DNA from: Ophiostoma sp. CBS 140.51
Taxonomy: Eukaryota; Ascomycota; Sordariomycetes; Ophiostomatales; Ophiostomataceae
Length of the DNA: 64,000 nt
NCBI GenBank assembly: GCA_029298735.1
Contig: JANSLP010000013.1
Span: 124,001-188,000 of the forward strand
Reading direction: 5' to 3'
A program made the translations under genes and the position numbers. The notes below the pieces were generated by a model that had not been told where the DNA came from, made no database searches, and was given only the letters and a program-made list of their open reading frames with translations. Below are positions 23,451-34,900 of the stretch, in pieces. Every line of letters starts with the position of its first letter. Within the stretch, counting starts at the first letter, position 1.

Positions 23451-26249
23451 TTAGTCGAACAGGTCGTCCTCCTCGTCCATGTTGTCACCGACCAGCTCTT
23501 CCACGGCATCTTCGTCATCCAACAGCATCGAGTCACTATCAGATGCGTCGTTGTCGCTGTCGTGGTGGTTGGCGGCAATAGTAATCTTGTTGTCGACGAG
23601 CTGCACACGGGCCACCTCGCCATCGCGGATGTTGCCGCGCAGGATGAGAATGGCCAACTTGTTGAGGACCTCCTTTTCGATGAGGCGCTGCAGAGGACGG
23701 GCACCGTAGGCCGGTGAGTAGCCTGCATTGCCCAGGTAGTCCTTGGCATCGTCGCTGACCATAATCTCGACGGTTCGTCCATTGTCGTTGAGTCGTTTCT
23801 GGATTTCCCAGATGCGTAGGTCGACAATCTTGCGGATCTCCTTGCGCGTCAGCCGGTTGAAGATGACAATCGACGAGATACGGTTGAGGAACTCGGGCAA
23901 GAAGTAGCTCCGGAGGGCGTTCATGACCAGCTCGCGGGTCGTTGGGTCGATCTTGCCGTCCTTGCCCGAGGGCCGGGCTAGGTACTCGGCACCTAGGTTC
24001 GACGTCATGACGACAATGCAGTTCTTGGCGTCAACAACACGGCCCTGGCCGTCAGTGATGCGACCGTCGTCCATGAGCTGCAGGAGGACAGTCAGGACCT
24101 CCTTGGCGGCCTTCTCCACCTCGTCAAACAACAGGATCGAGAAGGGCCGGCGGCGGAGGGCCTCGGTCAGCTGTCCACCAGAGTCGTGGCCGACGTAACC
24201 GGGGGGGGCACCAATCATGCGGCTCAGAGAGTGCCGCTCCTGGTACTCGGACATGTCGAAGCGGATCATGGCCTTGCTGTCGTCAAACAAGAACTCGGCA
24301 AGCGCCTTGGTAAGCAGCGTCTTACCGGTACCGGAAGGACCACAGAACAGGAAGCTGGGTGGTTGGTTGGGGTTGGCCAGGCCAGACCGCTGCAGGCGGA
24401 TGGCGTTGGACACGGACTGCACAGCCTCGCGCTGGCCGACAACGACCTTGCTGAGGTGGCGCTCCATGTGCAGCAGCTTCTCCTTCTCGGAGGTCTTGAG
24501 GCGGGTGACGGGGATGCCGGTCCAGCGGGCCACAATCTCGTTGATCTGGTCGGGGCCGACCACATCGGTGATCATGGAGTCGCCAGTGTCGTTGGCGTCA
24601 GCGTTGAGTGCGGCATCGGCCGCCGCCTTATCCTTTTCGAGCTTGCGGATCAGCGACTCCATCTCGGGGATGGCGTAGAACTGAAGGTCGGCAGCACGGG
24701 CTGTGTCGCCCATGCGCGAGGCGTCCTCCATCTTGACCTTGAGCTGCTCCAGCTTGACCTTGGCCTCCTGGATGTCCTTGCCGCGCTTGCGCTCGCTCTC
24801 GTACTTTTCACGGAGAGGGCGCAGCTCCTCCTCGACGTTGCTGGCATCCTGCTTGGCCTGGGCCAGGCGCGTCTTAGAGGCGTCGTCCTTTTCGCGCGAC
24901 AGGGCGTGGATTTCGATTTGCAGCTGGCGCAGCCGCCGCTCGAGAGAGTCGATGATCTCGGGCTGCGACTCGCGGGCTACGCGCACAGCAGCAGCGGCCT
25001 CATCGATCAGGTCGACGGCCGAGTCGGGCAGGCGGCGCGAGGTGAGGTAGCGCGCGGCCAGGTTGGCAGAAGCGACCAACGCGCTGTCGGTGATGTTTAC
25101 ACCGTGATGCACTTCGTACTTTTCCTTCAAGCCACGAAGAATGGACACGGTCTCGGGGATGCTCGGCTCCTTGACAATAACTTGCTGGAACCGACGCTCG
25201 AAGGCAGCATCCTTCTCAATGTACTTGCGGTACTCGGCCAGCGTCGTCGCACCGATACAGTGCAGCTGACCGCGAGCAAGCATGGGCTTGAGCAGGTTGG
25301 CCGCGTCCATGCCGCCCTCGCCAGACGAACCGGCGCCCATGAGCAGGTGAATTTCGTCGACAAAGAGAACAATCATGTCCTTGGACTCGGTGATCTCTTT
25401 GAGAACGCCCTTCATCCGCTCCTCAAACTCACCGCGGTACTTGCTACCAGCGACGAGGGCACCGACATCGAGAGACAGCAGCTTGCAGGCAGCCAGGTTG
25501 TCGGGGACATCGGCGTTGACGATGCGCTGGGCGAGGCCCTCGACGACAGTCGTCTTACCAACACCGGGCTCACCGATGAGCACCGGGTTGTTCTTGGTGC
25601 GCCGGGACAGGATGCGCACGACGCGGCGGATCTCTTCTTCACGGCCAATAACCGGGTCGATCTTACCCTCGCGCGCCATGGCCGTCATGTCAATGGTGAA
25701 CTTGGCCAGGTTCTCGTTCTCCTGCTCCGTGTCAGCCGTCTTGGAGTCGACACGGCGTGTGCCGCGGATGGCCGTCACGGCATCCTGGACGAGCTTGGCT
25801 TTTGGGATATTGGACTCCTTGAGTGAAGCTTGGGTCGAGCTGTCCTCGGCTAGGGCAGCGATCAGATGGTCGACAGCTACATACGAGTCTTTCTGGATCT
25901 TTTGCAGCTCGGCCGCCTTGCGGAAGACGGCGTGCAGAGACGGAGAGAAGGTAACCTGGTCTGGTGGGGGATCCTGGCTGGGCAGACGGACCAAGCTCTT
26001 CTTGAGAGCACGGTCAAAGAGCTGCGGGTCGCCATTGGCGCGCTCAATGACCTGGCGGAGGAAGGAGGGGTTGTTGGCGCTGGCGGGCGGGTTCTGCTGG
26101 TCCTTGGACAGATCCGGCGGGGGGTCGAGGAGAGAGACTGTGAGATGAACAGGTAGCACCTGGGAGTGGGCATACTGCATGGCCAGGGCCACGGCATCTT
26201 CGACGGCCTTTTGGGCACGGTCGGTGAAGTCCATCTTGTTGGATGCCAT
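23451..26249 (-). CDS. HSP104: Hsp104/ClpB-type disaggregase (Hsp98)
   Basis: Hexameric AAA+ chaperone of the cytosol and nucleus that threads aggregated proteins through its pore with Hsp70/Hsp40 and gives heat tolerance. A single exon of 932 residues matches the family length (about 900-930). Order of parts: Clp-N repeats about 1-165; first AAA domain with Walker A GEPGVGKT at 226-233 and Walker B VLFVDEI ending at about 300; coiled-coil middle domain about 420-545 (ERRLRQLQIEIHALSREKDD); second AAA domain with GPSGTGKT at 637-644, SILLFDEVEKA at about 704-714 and the pore loop GYVG. The C terminus is acidic (DEEDDLFD), like the tail of yeast Hsp104 used by TPR co-chaperones. The mitochondrial paralogue Hsp78 lacks the N domain, which argues for the cytosolic form. 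Confidence 0.97.
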   Translation of the reverse strand: MASNKMDFTDRAQKAVEDAVALAMQYAHSQVLPVHLTVSLLDPPPDLSKDQQNPPASANNPSFLRQVIERANGDPQLFDRALKKSLVRLPSQDPPPDQVTFSPSLHAVFRKAAELQKIQKDSYVAVDHLIAALAEDSSTQASLKESNIPKAKLVQDAVTAIRGTRRVDSKTADTEQENENLAKFTIDMTAMAREGKIDPVIGREEEIRRVVRILSRRTKNNPVLIGEPGVGKTTVVEGLAQRIVNADVPDNLAACKLLSLDVGALVAGSKYRGEFEERMKGVLKEITESKDMIVLFVDEIHLLMGAGSSGEGGMDAANLLKPMLARGQLHCIGATTLAEYRKYIEKDAAFERRFQQVIVKEPSIPETVSILRGLKEKYEVHHGVNITDSALVASANLAARYLTSRRLPDSAVDLIDEAAAAVRVARESQPEIIDSLERRLRQLQIEIHALSREKDDASKTRLAQAKQDASNVEEELRPLREKYESERKRGKDIQEAKVKLEQLKVKMEDASRMGDTARAADLQFYAIPEMESLIRKLEKDKAAADAALNADANDTGDSMITDVVGPDQINEIVARWTGIPVTRLKTSEKEKLLHMERHLSKVVVGQREAVQSVSNAIRLQRSGLANPNQPPSFLFCGPSGTGKTLLTKALAEFLFDDSKAMIRFDMSEYQERHSLSRMIGAPPGYVGHDSGGQLTEALRRRPFSILLFDEVEKAAKEVLTVLLQLMDDGRITDGQGRVVDAKNCIVVMTSNLGAEYLARPSGKDGKIDPTTRELVMNALRSYFLPEFLNRISSIVIFNRLTRKEIRKIVDLRIWEIQKRLNDNGRTVEIMVSDDAKDYLGNAGYSPAYGARPLQRLIEKEVLNKLAILILRGNIRDGEVARVQLVDNKITIAANHHDSDNDASDSDSMLLDDEDAVEELVGDNMDEEDDLFD

Positions 26250-27420
26250 CTTGGTGTGAGTGAGATGTGATGTGAGGCTACCGCTCGATGTGAGACAGCG
26301 GGAGCTAGTGGGATGGCGGTTGTGTGTTGGGATAGCGTGGGAATCCTGCTGTTGAAAAGATCAGCAGAAATTGACTGCGCTTGTTGGAAGCTGTTTGCCG
26401 ATTTGAAGCTTCGAGAGCTGTTGGCAGAAAGTAAGAGGCGGGGTATTTCGAGCTCTATAGACTAGCTGCCGAGACGGTGCTCTTATAGATGTGTAGAGGG
26501 GTGAGTGAGGTGAGTGAGGTATCGTGAGGTCCCTTGGAGTGAATGGGCTCAGATTGAGGTGTTTGTGGAATGAGGAGAGAATAAAGAGAAGAAAGGAGAG
26601 GAAGGGAGAGAAGAGGCAGGAAGGGGGAGGCCAAAAGCAAGAAATACCCCGTCGATGACGACGTAAGGTTTATTTATGCTTTGGTTTGCTGGACACGGAA
26701 GGTGCGGTGGGACGACGTCGGTCCTGCCTTGTGGTGTGAGACTGCAACGCTCCAGCAGCAGCTAGCGGATCGTAGTGGGTGCTGTGTGGTGCTTTAAGGT
26801 GCTGTAGCTTGCTGGAGAATGCGGGAGGCTACTGGAGACAGCTAGAGAAGCCCAGAGACGGCTCGTGGGCGCTGATGGGTTGGCTCCCTTTGCCGCCCGC
26901 GCAGTGGCGGAAGGCTCTCGAAGCGCCCGGCAGGTCCTGGAAAAAAGGACCTTTGGGGTGCTGGTGGGGCACTGCTATTGGCCCTGTTAGCTGTGTTTGG
27001 TGGGGCAGGCCTTGTGTCTGACGATGTATGCGCTGGAAGAGCGCTCTGGCCAGGGCTGCTTACTATTGGCTAGCGTCGAGGCGGCTCTTTAAGGATGACT
27101 CAGCCGATCAGGTTAGACCGTTTGGCTTGGAGTCCTTTAGTGCTCTTTGGCGGCCCAACTGTTAGCTTACACTCCAACCGTTGTTGAGTTGTGAGCAGTT
27201 AGCACTCAGGCACGACAGTGGCCTGACGCGCACGTGATCCAATTCGAGGAAAAAAATAATTGGAGATCGTTATTTTTCGGCTTCACTGAAAATCCTCAGA
27301 GTGAAGCGATCGAGCGTGTGTCTGTTTCTCAGTCAGGCGCGTCCATCAACCACCCCACTGCGACCGACCAACACGCACGTCTCTCTTTCTTCTTTCCTCT
27401 CTCGCTCACACACGACCACA
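26250..27420. other. divergent promoter region, Hsp104 / mL67
   Basis: About 1.2 kb shared upstream region. On the Hsp104 side, a CTATAAGAG box lies on the minus strand near 26480-26488 and a GAAGCTTC at 26405-26412. On the mL67 side, CACGTGA is at 27231-27237, 190 bp before the start. A heat-shock-element-like site is listed separately. No coding pattern is seen. Confidence 0.5.
26909..26923. promoter_or_regulatory. heat shock element-like site
   Basis: GGAAG GCTCT CGAAG reads as three 5-bp units nGAAn-nTTCn-nGAAn with one mismatch in the middle unit. It lies between the divergent Hsp104 and mL67 genes, 660 bp before the Hsp104 start. The distance and the mismatch make this a candidate only; HSF1 control of Hsp104 itself is well established in fungi. 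Confidence 0.3.
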
Positions 27421-28446
27421 ATGAGCGGACTGCCAATACGAAGCCTACGCCAATTGGCGATTGGCAGCAGCCAGGCCGTGCGGCCATTGGCATCGACCAC
27501 GACTTCGACTGCCACCACTTCTATTGCATCTGCTGCCGTCCGTAATGCATCGTCATTCCCGTTCAAGCACCAGAGTATAGAGGAGGCTGAAGCATTTGCC
27601 GCGAAGGTGGCCAAGCTCCGGGCCAAGAGACGTGCCCTGCAAAAGGTGCCCTCCACGGCCGCCGTCCAGGCCCAGAGACTGCCAAAGCCCAAGAAGCCGA
27701 CCACGATCCCCCCGAAGCCGACGACTGCACCCGTTGTTCCGTACCGGCGGTACAAGCAGCCGAAGCCGGAGCTGACCAAGTTCCCCGAGGGCCACGGCGA
27801 GCAGATCTGGATCTACAACCACATCGTGACTAACCAGGTCGTCTACTCGCACTCGCCAACCTTGAGGGTGTGTACACTGTGCCCTTGACGATATACCTCT
27901 CAGACAGTCCCGCATACTAACGTTTTCCACCTACAGCAAAACCGTGCACTCAAGCAGCTGCCGTTCAACGGCAAGCAGACGAAGCCGGCCAAGATCCGCA
28001 AGGACTACTGGCAGCCCATGGCGCTGATCCAGTTCAACGAGGGCGAGGGTGTCGTGGGCCGGTCCGTGTACCAGAAGCTGCGCGAGTTCCGGCGGGTGCA
28101 CGAGCTGTCGTGGGGCCACCAGAGGAAGGATCTGTACGCCATGGACCGCAAGGCGCTGGGTGAGGGCCTGAACGACCAGCGGGCCAACAGTATTGCCGAT
28201 ATGGCGGCCGTACTGGCAGGTGCGGGCCAGGGCAACCGGGTAAAGGTGAGCGCAGCCGATGCGTCGTCTTCAACGTCCGATGTGGTGCCGGCGACCGGCA
28301 AGCTGGCCGAGGTGATTGTGTTTTGGGCCAACGACCAGGACCGCAACATTGCCGAGAAGTGGTCGAAGAACGTGCGGCACGCGGCTGGCATGCCGTCTCT
28401 GTCGGCACGGACTGCCGTTATCGAGCAGGAGGCGCCTGAATTATAG
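27421..28446 (+). CDS. mitochondrial large-subunit ribosomal protein mL67 (MHR1-like)
   Basis: Fungal mitochondrial ribosomal protein mL67, whose yeast member MHR1 also acts in mtDNA recombination. Two exons, 27421-27867 and 27937-28446, with a 69-bp intron (GTGTGT donor, ACTAAC branch site, CAG acceptor) give 318 residues. The first about 45 residues are Ser/Thr/Ala/Arg-rich with almost no acids, like a matrix targeting peptide. The core has the family pattern IWIYNHIVTNQVVYS, then QNRALKQLPFNGKQTKPAKI and the DYWQPMALIQF block, with a basic linker before it. I recognise it by these blocks, so paralogue-level naming is moderately sure. It shares its upstream region with Hsp104. Without splicing, the frame stops 11 codons after the donor. 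Confidence 0.82.
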
Positions 28447-28865
28447 GCTTCCAAAATAGGATGGTCACGGCGGTTGTGTATATATGACAAAAAACGCGTG
28501 AGGAATTACATCGTCCCTTTTTTGTACTACGGCATTTACTTTTGCATCAAAAACTCTCAAGCCGGCGAGGAACCAGGAGAGAGGGCAGACAGCTGGTCAA
28601 CTCTATTGTATAACAGACATTGTATGAATCTACGGCATCGTAAAACTACAAAGATCACAAGTCACATACGACAAAAGGGAACAATAAGTAATATTGTGTT
28701 GAAACAAACAACGGGAAGGGTATCCCTCACAAATCGGATTTGCAATCATCGTAGAGCATACTCCGTACTGGGATTGTTATATCCCGTAATTGTAGAACGC
28801 CATTTTTCATGAACCCAGAATAACAAACTTGACAAAACATCAAACATCAAGGGCAAGCAAGCAAA
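28447..28865. other. convergent intergenic region
   Basis: About 420 bp between the 3' ends of mL67 and the sulfotransferase-like gene, AT-rich. It contains TACTCCGTAC at 28759-28768, one of several copies of this motif in the window's spacers. No coding signal. Confidence 0.55.
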
Positions 28866-29918
28866 TCAAAACTTGAGCGCAAACTGCTTCAGGTACTCGT
28901 AGTCGGGCGTGTTGGCATCCACACAGTCGCGGATAATCTTCTGGCCCTTGGCACCGTACTTGGACGCCCACTCGGCATCCTCCTCATCGGTCGAGGGCGT
29001 CTTCTTATGCGACGTCCGCGCCTTGAGGCCGGTGCTCGCCAGAGCATCGTTGTGCCAGCCGACCCACTTCTCAAACGCGGCCGTCGCATGCTCTTGGCTC
29101 GCCGAGTCGTCCCACTGCAGCATCTCCGGGCGGAAATCGAGGTCGACAGCCTTGCAGAATGCCTCGATACCCTCAGCAGGGCGGTCAAGCAGGTCGTCGG
29201 CGTCAATGATAGTGATATCGTCGTCACCCACCAATCCCTGCTCCCTCAGATAGTCAAAGAGCTGGCGCAGCTCCGTGTAGCCGGCCTCGCAAGGCATAAA
29301 CTCGTTGAACTTTGTGGTCTCAACAAGAGGCGGCACAGTGCAGCGGTAGTACGAAGGAATGGAGCGGCGCGGGTGGCGGATCAGGAAAGCAAAGCGGAAC
29401 TTTCTCAAAGCAGAAAGGGGGATGGTGGTTGGGTTGGCAGCACGATCGCCAGCCTGCTTGTCGACGCCATTAGCCTGGTCGGCAAGAGACGGGGCCACGG
29501 ATGTCGGCTGGCCACGGGGCGCAAAGAGGTAGTAGGCCATGTCCTTGATGAAGACGCGCTGGGTGTGTTAGAAGAGCTTGTTAATGGAAGAAACACATCG
29601 GGTAAGGGAACCATACCTTGTCCTGATTCAGCAGGCTGTCGAGGACGTCCTTGTAGGTGGTGTTGGTGAAGCCGCTCTCCTCGCGGAGCTTGGGCTCGTT
29701 GGCAAAACGGGCAGCAAGGTGCTCGGGACCAAAGTAGAAGGCATCACCAAAGGGCTCATGGGCACAAGAGAGGTCCTCTTGACGGGTCATGAAAACCTGG
29801 GATGCTGTTAGTAGATGCTCGTTTTGTTTTGTAAATGTGATTGTGATGCCCTTACTCTCTCAAATGCGGTCGAACAAGACCGCGGATGGGTCGCAACAAA
29901 GATCGGTTGGCCGGCCAT
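28866..29918 (-). CDS. sulfotransferase-like P-loop protein
   Basis: Three exons (in transcript order 29918-29856, 29796-29617, 29558-28866) with GTAAGG and GTATGG donors and CTAAC-type branch sites join in frame to 311 residues. The N terminus MAGQPIFVATHPRSCSTAFER carries a PAPS-type phosphate-binding loop (PRSCSTAFER), followed by a partner strand RFAFLIRHPRRSIPSYYR that resembles the 3'-phosphate-binding motif. The length fits cytosolic sulfotransferases. No signal peptide or membrane segment is seen, so it should act in the cytosol. The substrate cannot be told. Related fungal and bacterial proteins are usually annotated only as P-loop NTPase or sulfotransferase family. The short first exon (21 codons) holds the whole phosphate-binding loop and would be missed by a simple frame search. 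Confidence 0.75.
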
Positions 29919-31981
29919 GATGACGATAGGAGAAGAGGAGGATGACGAATGTTGTTAGAAGTAGTAAGATTTTGAGAGGAATTCTTTGAAAAGGGGCGAT
30001 GAAGAAGCTCCTAAAAGAAAATAGAAGCAATATTGGTACAGATGGAAGGTACGATGGACGAAGTGTAGATAGATGGGAAAGAGGGAGAGAAGAGAAGCAA
30101 GAAATGGAAAAGATAAGGACAGAGTAAAACTCGAAAGACCCAATACTGTGTAGATTGCAAAAATACTTATCTAAGATACAACACAAGAGTGCGTTGACAG
30201 TTGGGGATCATCGCATGTATATACTGTCGGGACAGCTACGAAGATACACCATAAAGAGAGAAAACACAAAACACGGGCAAGAATAAATCTCTCCCCCTCT
30301 TCTAGCCCCCCCACACCTGAATCAAGCAGGAACAGTGAGTTAGCTCCCGTTCTCGTGGTGATGCTGAGCTGTCCTGCCTCGTACAGCAGGAGCGATGCAC
30401 CAATGTTGATCTTGGTTCGAGAGGTTGAGGGAAGGAGCGAGGTAGTGTACATGCCAATTTGTACTGTCCTGCAGCCGACTAGTGCTCAGTGTACCAGAAA
30501 TAGAAAAAGGTACATCTTCTTTGGTTCCCCAGAGGTAGTGTACCTGGACCAGTACAAGGTCGTTCCCACGCACACTCTGTTCCCGCTCCTTCCTCAAGAG
30601 GGCACCGTCGACGTCACCACGCGCGGGCGGTGGGCTGCGCTACACTGCATTAAGCGGGCAACTAGCCTTGCAGCGCTCTCTCCACGCTTCTTGGCTGGTT
30701 CAAGAAAAGAGAAAAAAGACGAGAAGCGAGACGAGGGAGAGTCGATGGATCGAGGCGGACCAACAGTCCAAAAAGACCTTTTCGGTTATTGATTTCTCAA
30801 CGAGCCAACCCTGCAGTTTGTATTAGGTGTTGAATTTGTTTGAAAGCTCGCCAGTTTGCCTCTTCGTTCCTTCCCTTGCTCGTCGACAGCCTCTTTTTGG
30901 CTTCTTGCCGTTTTGAGCGGCAAGTTGGCTTCGGGGACGGCCTTGTTGAAAACTGGCGCGAGGGCCCTGTTTTTACCTTTTTGGTGGTTCGCTGTGGCGA
31001 AAACGACGTAAAAACGTAACAAGCGACAAAAAATAAAACAACAGAACTGGTCCGCCAAAGAACGTCCAAGACCACACATGACCGTGCCATGACCGATTCA
31101 CCTTTGCCTGCCGTCGTTCTTTGAAAAGCTGTAACGCATCGGCGCCGAAAAAAACTGCAAAAAAGAGGATTCCGTGTGTCACGGTAATTACCTTGGAGCT
31201 CCGGTTTCTGTCGCCGCGTATTTTTTGAATATTTGGCAGCAAAGGCCGCAATTTGCCTCTCAGGGATTATAAGGATCTCTTTCCAGCATCTTATCGGTTT
31301 ACTTTGCCGTCTGCCTCGTAATGGTCTCAAGGTAAAGGTCTACCGCGGAGGACGAAGTACATTGCCTCGGACCACTTCTGACGGAGCTTTGTTCACCCCC
31401 AAAATCTAATTAAAAAAGACAGATAAAAAACTCGATCTAAAAACGACTCCGCCCAAGGACATGGTCCGTCTGGCGACCCCAATTGGCTCTTTGTTCGAAA
31501 GGGTGTGCAGAAGTGCAGAGATGAGACGTGGAAGAATGAATGCACGTTGACAGCTCGTTGTGCACAAAATTGTTCATCCCGCATTCTCCGTAAAGAGTAC
31601 GAGGTACAACTGCAAGCATGTACAAGTGCACATCTGTACAAGGATGGATGTGGGTGCACCTGTGCATACTTTTGACAGGGCTGCCCAGTTTTTACTTACT
31701 ATTTATTTTTCAAACGCCTTGTACCTTGAAAGGAGTATTGCCCCTCTTCATGCCCCCATCTTTTATTCTCACATTGCCGTCGTTGGACGGCATGGAAGCA
31801 AGACAAAAATAGCGGGAATATCGCGTAGGATGACTTTACTTTATAGAAACTCAAAATTGGGGGTATATTGATGCAAAAGGTGTGGTCTACTGCTACTGTT
31901 CCTTACATCTTAGAATCTTACAGGCATAATCATACAGCTTCTTCCTTCATGTGATGTACGCCACTTGCCATCCTCTTCCAC
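29919..31981. other. intergenic region, upstream of the sulfotransferase-like gene
   Basis: About 2.1 kb between two minus-strand genes: the upstream region of the sulfotransferase-like gene and the 3' end of the TFIIIC gene. It holds mixed AT-rich DNA and unrecognised open frames (for example 30797-31330, basic and Ser/Arg-rich) that I do not accept as genes. Confidence 0.5.
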
Positions 31982-34900
31982 TTACAACACAAGGTAGGCC
32001 CGTGCGACCTTCATCGCCGCCTCGTGGTTGCCCGCCAAAAGATAATATGTCCGCAGGTTGTAGGCCGCTTCTGTCCGCAGATCGGGATAGTGGCCGTTTT
32101 GGCGATTGGCCTCTTCGAGCTCGTTGTCACGATCTGCCTCGCGCAGTACTTTGCCGTAAAACTCGGCTGCCAGCGCATGCAGGCCCAGCAGGTGGTATGC
32201 CCGGCCAATGTTGTAGTAGGCTTCACGCCGAGCATGCACATCGTCGGTTTTTGCCGCGGCAGTGAGCCGTTCGTCGGCGTACTTGTACAGGAAATGGAAA
32301 CCCTGTGTCAGCAGGTATTGCCGGTTGTCGGCCTGTCGCTTGAGCGCCCAGTGAACGTACGAGAGCCCAATGCACAGGCTGATGACTGGATTGCCCGGGT
32401 CGACAGCCAGTGCACGCTGGTAGTAGTTGAGGGCAAAATGGTAGCTCATGGAGGCAAACAGAATGTGGCCGTAGACGACAAGCAGGCACGTGTCGAGCCG
32501 ATCCGTGGTGGCGTACTCGTTGCTGCCCGCGTCGTGTGTTTCTTGTTTGATGGATTCGTCGCGTGACCGGATCTGCCGTAGAATGTACTTTTGCGCCGGG
32601 CTCGAGCTGAACCACAGCGACGGCGAGCGACACAGTCGGCACATGGTCGTGAAGAGACGGTAGCAGTCGGTCGTGTACGGCCGTTCGCGCATGAAGTAGC
32701 GAGCTACGGCCACACACGTCTGCTCGTCGCCAGCCCGCACAGCACACGATGCCCACGTCAGATGGATCAAAAACATACTGTCCTCCTGCCGGTACACCGT
32801 AGAATCGTGCGCCGATTGGCAGACGGCGTAGGCTTCGGTGGTGCGGCCTGCGTGTGCCAGACCTAGCGCGTACTCGAGGAACAGCGCCAGCCAGTCGTCA
32901 AAGGGAATACCGCGGTAGTCACGGCGGGCTGACACAGGCGGAGCGGGGGTGGGAGCCGGCCCCAACAACGCTGGATCGATCTGCGAGTTGGCAAGAGCCT
33001 GGGCTTCTGCATCAGCAGGAGTGAGGTTTTGATGTAGTCGCTCGGCCAAAGCCGCGAGGTGACTGCTGTGCTGGCCGGTGCCACTTATAGCTTGAACCGG
33101 ACCGCCACCCTCAACTGCAGCGGTTGCAGCAGCTGGAGCACCCGTATGGTCGTGCAGAAAGTTGTTGACGCCCAAGAACTGGACGTACTTGTCCCATGTG
33201 TAAAACTCGCGGAACGACCGGAAGTCGTCGATAAGCTCCTTGGCGGCCTCCATCCACTCAGCTGCCACATCTTCGTCACCGGCATCTGCCCGCTCTTTGA
33301 GCTCTCGGCATACCTGGTAACGGCTACGCAAACGTGCTGAGGTGGACTCTTCAAACTCAGCCTGCTCGGCAGGACTGGCAAAGAACCGTCGAGCATGGCC
33401 ACGTACGGCCCGCCAGCGCCTCTGTGGATGTCCGGATTTTTGCGTACGCCGTTGGGGAGCGCGCACGCGTGTTGTGCCCGTCTTGACCCGGCGACGAGAC
33501 GCCGCTTTCTCGCCATCTGGTCCAATAGCGTCGCCCTCTTCGTCGCCATCTTGTCCCGTAGTCTTCCTTGTGCGCCGCTTCCGTTCAGTCGAGACAAGAA
33601 TCTCCTGTCCGTCAGGTCCCTTGCGAAACTTGCGGTGCCGACGCACGACTTTGCCATCACTATCCAAGAACACACGGTACGCCGCCGTCTCCAAACTGGC
33701 CATGGGACCACGGCGCTTGGTAGTTGCAGCGCCATCAGCAGTGCCCTCACCTGTTTGCTCTGCGGTCACATCGCCTTGATCATCTGCCTCGTTGTCCTGG
33801 TCCTGTTGCCGTTGACGCTTCTGTTGGGCAGCCTCCAGTGACAAAGCTTCGTTGACCAGAATGTACGCCTGCTCCTTCTCTTGCGCCTTCTCGTACATCT
33901 TGGCCAATTCGTACCGCGCATCAATGTTCTCGTCATCCGCCTCGATCGCTGCAAGGAAGCACTCTTCAGCTGCTGCATGGTCGTGCAATTCCAAGTTGCA
34001 CTTGCCCTGCAATACGAGTGCGTCGGCATCGTCGTCGGCGGGCGATATTCCTGCGCTAGCGCTTCCTTCGACGTCACCGTACTCGCCAGTAAGCTGGTCG
34101 TATCCGCCGTTGAGTTCAGCTGCCGCTGCCCGGTTCAGATCACGGTATAGCTCGAGGTACTGAAGGGCCAGCTCGAAGCGCTTAGACCCAAACAGCTCTG
34201 CACCCACGTCTTTGAGAAGGTGTGGGTATAGACGCATAGACTCGGTCGTATTGGCATCCTGCGGGTCGATCCAGGAGAGGTGATCGATAGCCTCCTCTTC
34301 GTGGCCAAGCTTGAGCCGATAGATGGCCAGCTTTGCTCGCAAATCCACGGGGAGGCCCTCGCCGTAGGCTGATGGCGGGTAGCGTCCAGGCTGGAAGCCG
34401 GGGATCTTGCGCCGCCGTGGCTCATCGTACCGGTCCCACTCGCCGTCCTCGTGCTTTGTGTCGTCGTTTTTGTCTACCTCTTTCCAGTAGGCTTCGTCGG
34501 GCCCGCCGCGACCAAGCATCCACCGCGCCAGGTTCTTCAAGACGGCGATTGCCTCTTCGTACTGCTCCATGGCGGCATACAGCTCCACGTAGATAGTAAT
34601 ATCCATCCACGAGAACTCCTCGCCGTCATCCAGCGTCAGAAAGGGTGCAAAGTAGCTGTGGCTTGCCGCACTCGACTTGCCCCGGAGATAGGCCACTGCC
34701 TTGCGGTACGCCTTGATAGCCGCCTGGATCGTCTCGGATCCCCGCACCGAATCGTACGACGCTTCGGCCAAGTTGCGGATCACCTGGAGGGCCAATGGCC
34801 GCCGCTTGAGAACACGCACGTACTCGGTAGCCGCATTTGTTGCCTGTCCAAACTCGAGACACACGTTCGCCTTGCCGAGTCGGGCAGGGATATTGTCTTT

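Noticed and set aside
24186..25826. 546-codon open frame antisense to Hsp104
   Set aside because: It mirrors the reverse strand of a clear, complete Hsp104 gene; its Leu/Gly/His-rich content is the typical shadow of GC-rich coding DNA.
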